Shown here: positions 62,038 through 64,000 of the stretch, piece after piece | Numbering within the stretch: the first letter of the stretch is position 1 | How the letters are laid out: each line of letters opens with the position of its first letter | Assembly (NCBI RefSeq): GCF_004345005.1 | Contig: NZ_SMMX01000002.1 | Span: 186,001 to 250,000, forward strand | Direction: 5' to 3' | DNA length: 64,000 nt | DNA from: Extibacter muris | GTDB taxonomy: Bacteria; Bacillota; Clostridia; Lachnospirales; Lachnospiraceae | The notes under the pieces: generated by a model | What the model was told of the DNA's origin: nothing | The model's input: the letters and a program-made list of their open reading frames with translations, nothing else | Databases searched by the model: none | Program-made: the position numbers and the translations under genes

Positions 62038-64000
62038 ATGTCAAAAATCAAAGTGTATGAATTAGCAAAGGAGCTTGATGTCCACAGTAAGGATATCATC
62101 GAGTTCCTGGGCAAGAAAAATATAGAAGTTAAGAGCCATATGAGCACGCTGGAGGATACAGACGCGGATATGGTGAAAAAGGGCATGGGAAAAGCGGAGT
62201 CGCAGGATAAAGAGGCAGCTGCGCCGAAAAAGAAAAATATCGTGCATGTGTTCCGTCCGCAGAACACGCAGAATGCCGGCAGGCATGGAAACCGGCAGGG
62301 CGGAAGACAAGGGCAGCAGGCACAGGGCAGGCCGATGCAGGTGAACAATGGACGTCCGGCGAAGCAGCAGCAAGGTACGCGTCCGGCACAGGGGCAGGAC
62401 AGACCGCAGGGTACGCGTCCGGTACAGAACCAGGACAGACCGCAGGGGACACGTCCGGTACAGGGGCAAGACAGGTCGCAGAACGCGCGTCCGCCACAGT
62501 CTCACGACAGGCCGCAGGGTTCCCGTCCGACACAGGGACAGGACAGATCACAGGGCAGCCGTCCGTCACAGAATTACGACAGGCCGCAGGGAGGACGCCC
62601 GGCACAGGGGGCAGACAGGAATAACGGCCGTGGTGAACGCCAGGGCAGCCGTCCGCAGAATGGCCGTCCGCAGAATGGCAGGCCGCAGGGAGGACGCCCA
62701 CAGGGTGACAGGCCGCAGGGGAGCCGTACGGGACGTCCACAGAGCAGTGACAGGCCGTCTTATCAGAACGACAGGAACCAGGGCAGAAGACCAGGTGAGA
62801 GATACGACCGCCCCGGCGATAAGAAGAACACATCCAGCCCTTCTCCCGCACTGGAAGGCCAGAAGCCGCAGCGCAGCAAGGGCAAGGGAAAAGATGACTA
62901 TAAGAAGAAAGATTACCGCCGTAACGAGGACGGCAGGAATAAAGGCAAGAAGCAGAAGGCTGACAACAAGAAAGATATCCAGAAGCCACAGCAGAAAGTA
63001 GTAAAGGTGGAGGAAGAAATCAAGGCAATCATCATTCCGGAAGTTCTTACGATCAAAGAGCTGGCTGATAAGATGAAGATTGTTCCTTCTGTCATCGTGA
63101 AAAAGCTGTTCCTCCAGGGGAAGATAGTCACGGTGAACCAGGAGATCGACTACGCTACCGCGGAAGAGATTGCACTCGAGTTTGATGTGCTCTGTGAAAA
63201 AGAAGAGCAGATTGATGTAATCGAAGAGCTTCTAAAAGAAGAAGACGAAGATGAGAAGAAGATGAAGAAACGTCCGCCGGTCGTATGTGTCATGGGCCAT
63301 GTCGACCATGGCAAGACGTCCCTTCTGGACGCCATAAGGCACACCAATGTGATAGACCGCGAAGCAGGTGGAATCACGCAGCATATCGGCGCCTATGTCG
63401 TGGAGGTGAACGGAGAACGTATCACGTTCCTTGACACACCGGGACATGAGGCATTTACGGCCATGCGTATGCGGGGTGCCAGCTCTACAGATATCGCGAT
63501 ACTCGTGGTTGCGGCGGATGACGGTGTGATGCCACAGACAGTGGAGGCTATCAACCATGCCAAAGCTGCCGGAATCGAGATCGTGGTGGCGGTCAACAAG
63601 ATAGATAAGCCGAGTGCCAACATAGACAGGGTAAAACAGGAACTGGCTGAATACGAGCTGATTCCGGAGGACTGGGGCGGAAGCACGGTATTCGTGCCGG
63701 TATCTGCGAAGTCCGGTGAAGGGATTGCAGAGCTGATGGAGATGATCATCCTCACGGCAGAAGTCATGGAACTCAAAGCGAATGCGAACAGACGTGCCAG
63801 AGGGCTCATCATCGAGGCGGAACTCGACAAAGGCAAAGGGCCGGTGGCAACGGTACTTGTACAGAAAGGGACGCTTCATGTGGGAGATTCTATCGCAGCC
63901 GGCTGTGCCTATGGAAAAGTACGTGCTATGATGGACGACAAGGGCAGACGTGTCAAAGAGGCAGGCCCGTCCGTTCCGGTAGAAATTCTCGGACTGAACG
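62038..64000 (+). CDS. infB: Translation initiation factor IF-2 (partial, 3' end outside window)
   Basis: Frame from ATG 62038 (AAAGGAGG ahead) open to the window end, 654 residues visible. The N-terminal IF2N domain begins [20 protein letters not shown]. Residues about 75-290 are a low-complexity Gly/Gln/Arg/Pro region with many imperfect DRPQG-like repeats. After a Lys-rich linker comes the second IF2N ([16 protein letters not shown]), then the GTPase: G1 GHVDHGKT near residue 421, DTPGHEAF, and NKIDKP. Homologues of this family are around 900 residues, so about a third lies outside the window. It places initiator tRNA on the ribosome. Confidence 0.95.
   Translation, partial: MSKIKVYELAKELDVHSKDIIEFLGKKNIEVKSHMSTLEDTDADMVKKGMGKAESQDKEAAAPKKKNIVHVFRPQNTQNAGRHGNRQGGRQGQQAQGRPMQVNNGRPAKQQQGTRPAQGQDRPQGTRPVQNQDRPQGTRPVQGQDRSQNARPPQSHDRPQGSRPTQGQDRSQGSRPSQNYDRPQGGRPAQGADRNNGRGERQGSRPQNGRPQNGRPQGGRPQGDRPQGSRTGRPQSSDRPSYQNDRNQGRRPGERYDRPGDKKNTSSPSPALEGQKPQRSKGKGKDDYKKKDYRRNEDGRNKGKKQKADNKKDIQKPQQKVVKVEEEIKAIIIPEVLTIKELADKMKIVPSVIVKKLFLQGKIVTVNQEIDYATAEEIALEFDVLCEKEEQIDVIEELLKEEDEDEKKMKKRPPVVCVMGHVDHGKTSLLDAIRHTNVIDREAGGITQHIGAYVVEVNGERITFLDTPGHEAFTAMRMRGASSTDIAILVVAADDGVMPQTVEAINHAKAAGIEIVVAVNKIDKPSANIDRVKQELAEYELIPEDWGGSTVFVPVSAKSGEGIAELMEMIILTAEVMELKANANRRARGLIIEAELDKGKGPVATVLVQKGTLHVGDSIAAGCAYGKVRAMMDDKGRRVKEAGPSVPVEILGLN

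Noticed and set aside
62360-62760. Regular short DNA repeats resembling a CRISPR array
   Set aside because: Repeats are imperfect, about 24-30 bases with no unique spacers, and encode the IF-2 repeat region in frame.
62129-62989. Long open frames opposite and alongside infB (286 residues minus, 217 residues plus)
   Set aside because: They are shadows of the low-complexity IF-2 region, with biased composition, no ribosome site and no family resemblance.

Overview
This window looks like a chromosome segment of a bile-acid 7alpha-dehydroxylating, spore-forming Lachnospiraceae bacterium. [Clostridium] hylemonae or a close relative such as Extibacter is my best guess. The evidence is a nearly complete bai operon whose proteins resemble those I remember from Clostridium scindens, sporulation genes (gpr, spoIIP, a broken splB), and Firmicutes housekeeping gene order at the right end. 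No database search was possible, so the species is an inference.

Layout. (1) 1-7796: bai operon, with baiCD cut by the window edge, then baiE, baiF, baiG, baiH and baiI. The baiA2 gene that sits between baiE and baiF in C. scindens is absent. (2) 7799-14600: a minus-strand small ORF that reads through one in-frame UGA followed by a hairpin shaped like a bacterial SECIS (candidate selenoprotein), a truncated spore photoproduct lyase, CorA, and an MFS/M20 amidohydrolase operon divergent from its probable regulator. (3) 14736-18873: an AT-rich restriction-modification pair (Dam-like methylase and AlwI-family endonuclease) lying between a broken XRE regulator and an ABC ATPase that has lost its N-terminal half. 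(4) 18953-20970: a DUF5685 protein, a J-domain protein and a membrane protein. (5) 21030-45415: a large ureide (allantoin) region.

The ureide genes can be joined into one route. Two NCS1 permeases bring in substrate. Two allantoinases open the ring. AllC-type M20 amidohydrolases act on allantoate and AllE on ureidoglycine. AllD makes oxalurate. An AllF-AllG fusion plus a distant AllH would carry out oxamate transcarbamylation, and carbamate kinase then yields ATP. An LctP-family permease in the operon may move oxamate, which is an isostere of pyruvate. A PucR regulator and an XRE-GntR fusion regulator are encoded in the cluster. Two start regions share the palindrome TGGTTRACCA just downstream of their promoters. 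A DAO-family flavoenzyme with its own EtfAB pair closes the region.

(6) 45547-50293: a nitroreductase, then two inverted, diverged copies of a structured element of about 250 bp whose stems covary while the unpaired segments are conserved, then a two-component/ABC exporter operon. (7) 50522-64000: ilvN-ilvC, rpsT, gpr, spoIIP, a type IIA topoisomerase pair, and rimP-nusA-rnpM-ylxQ-infB, with infB cut by the right edge.

The three items most worth a second look are the candidate selenoprotein at 7799-8101, the covarying structured elements at 46099-46876, and the rearranged oxamate-forming ureide cluster with its transporter, regulators and ETF-linked flavoenzyme.
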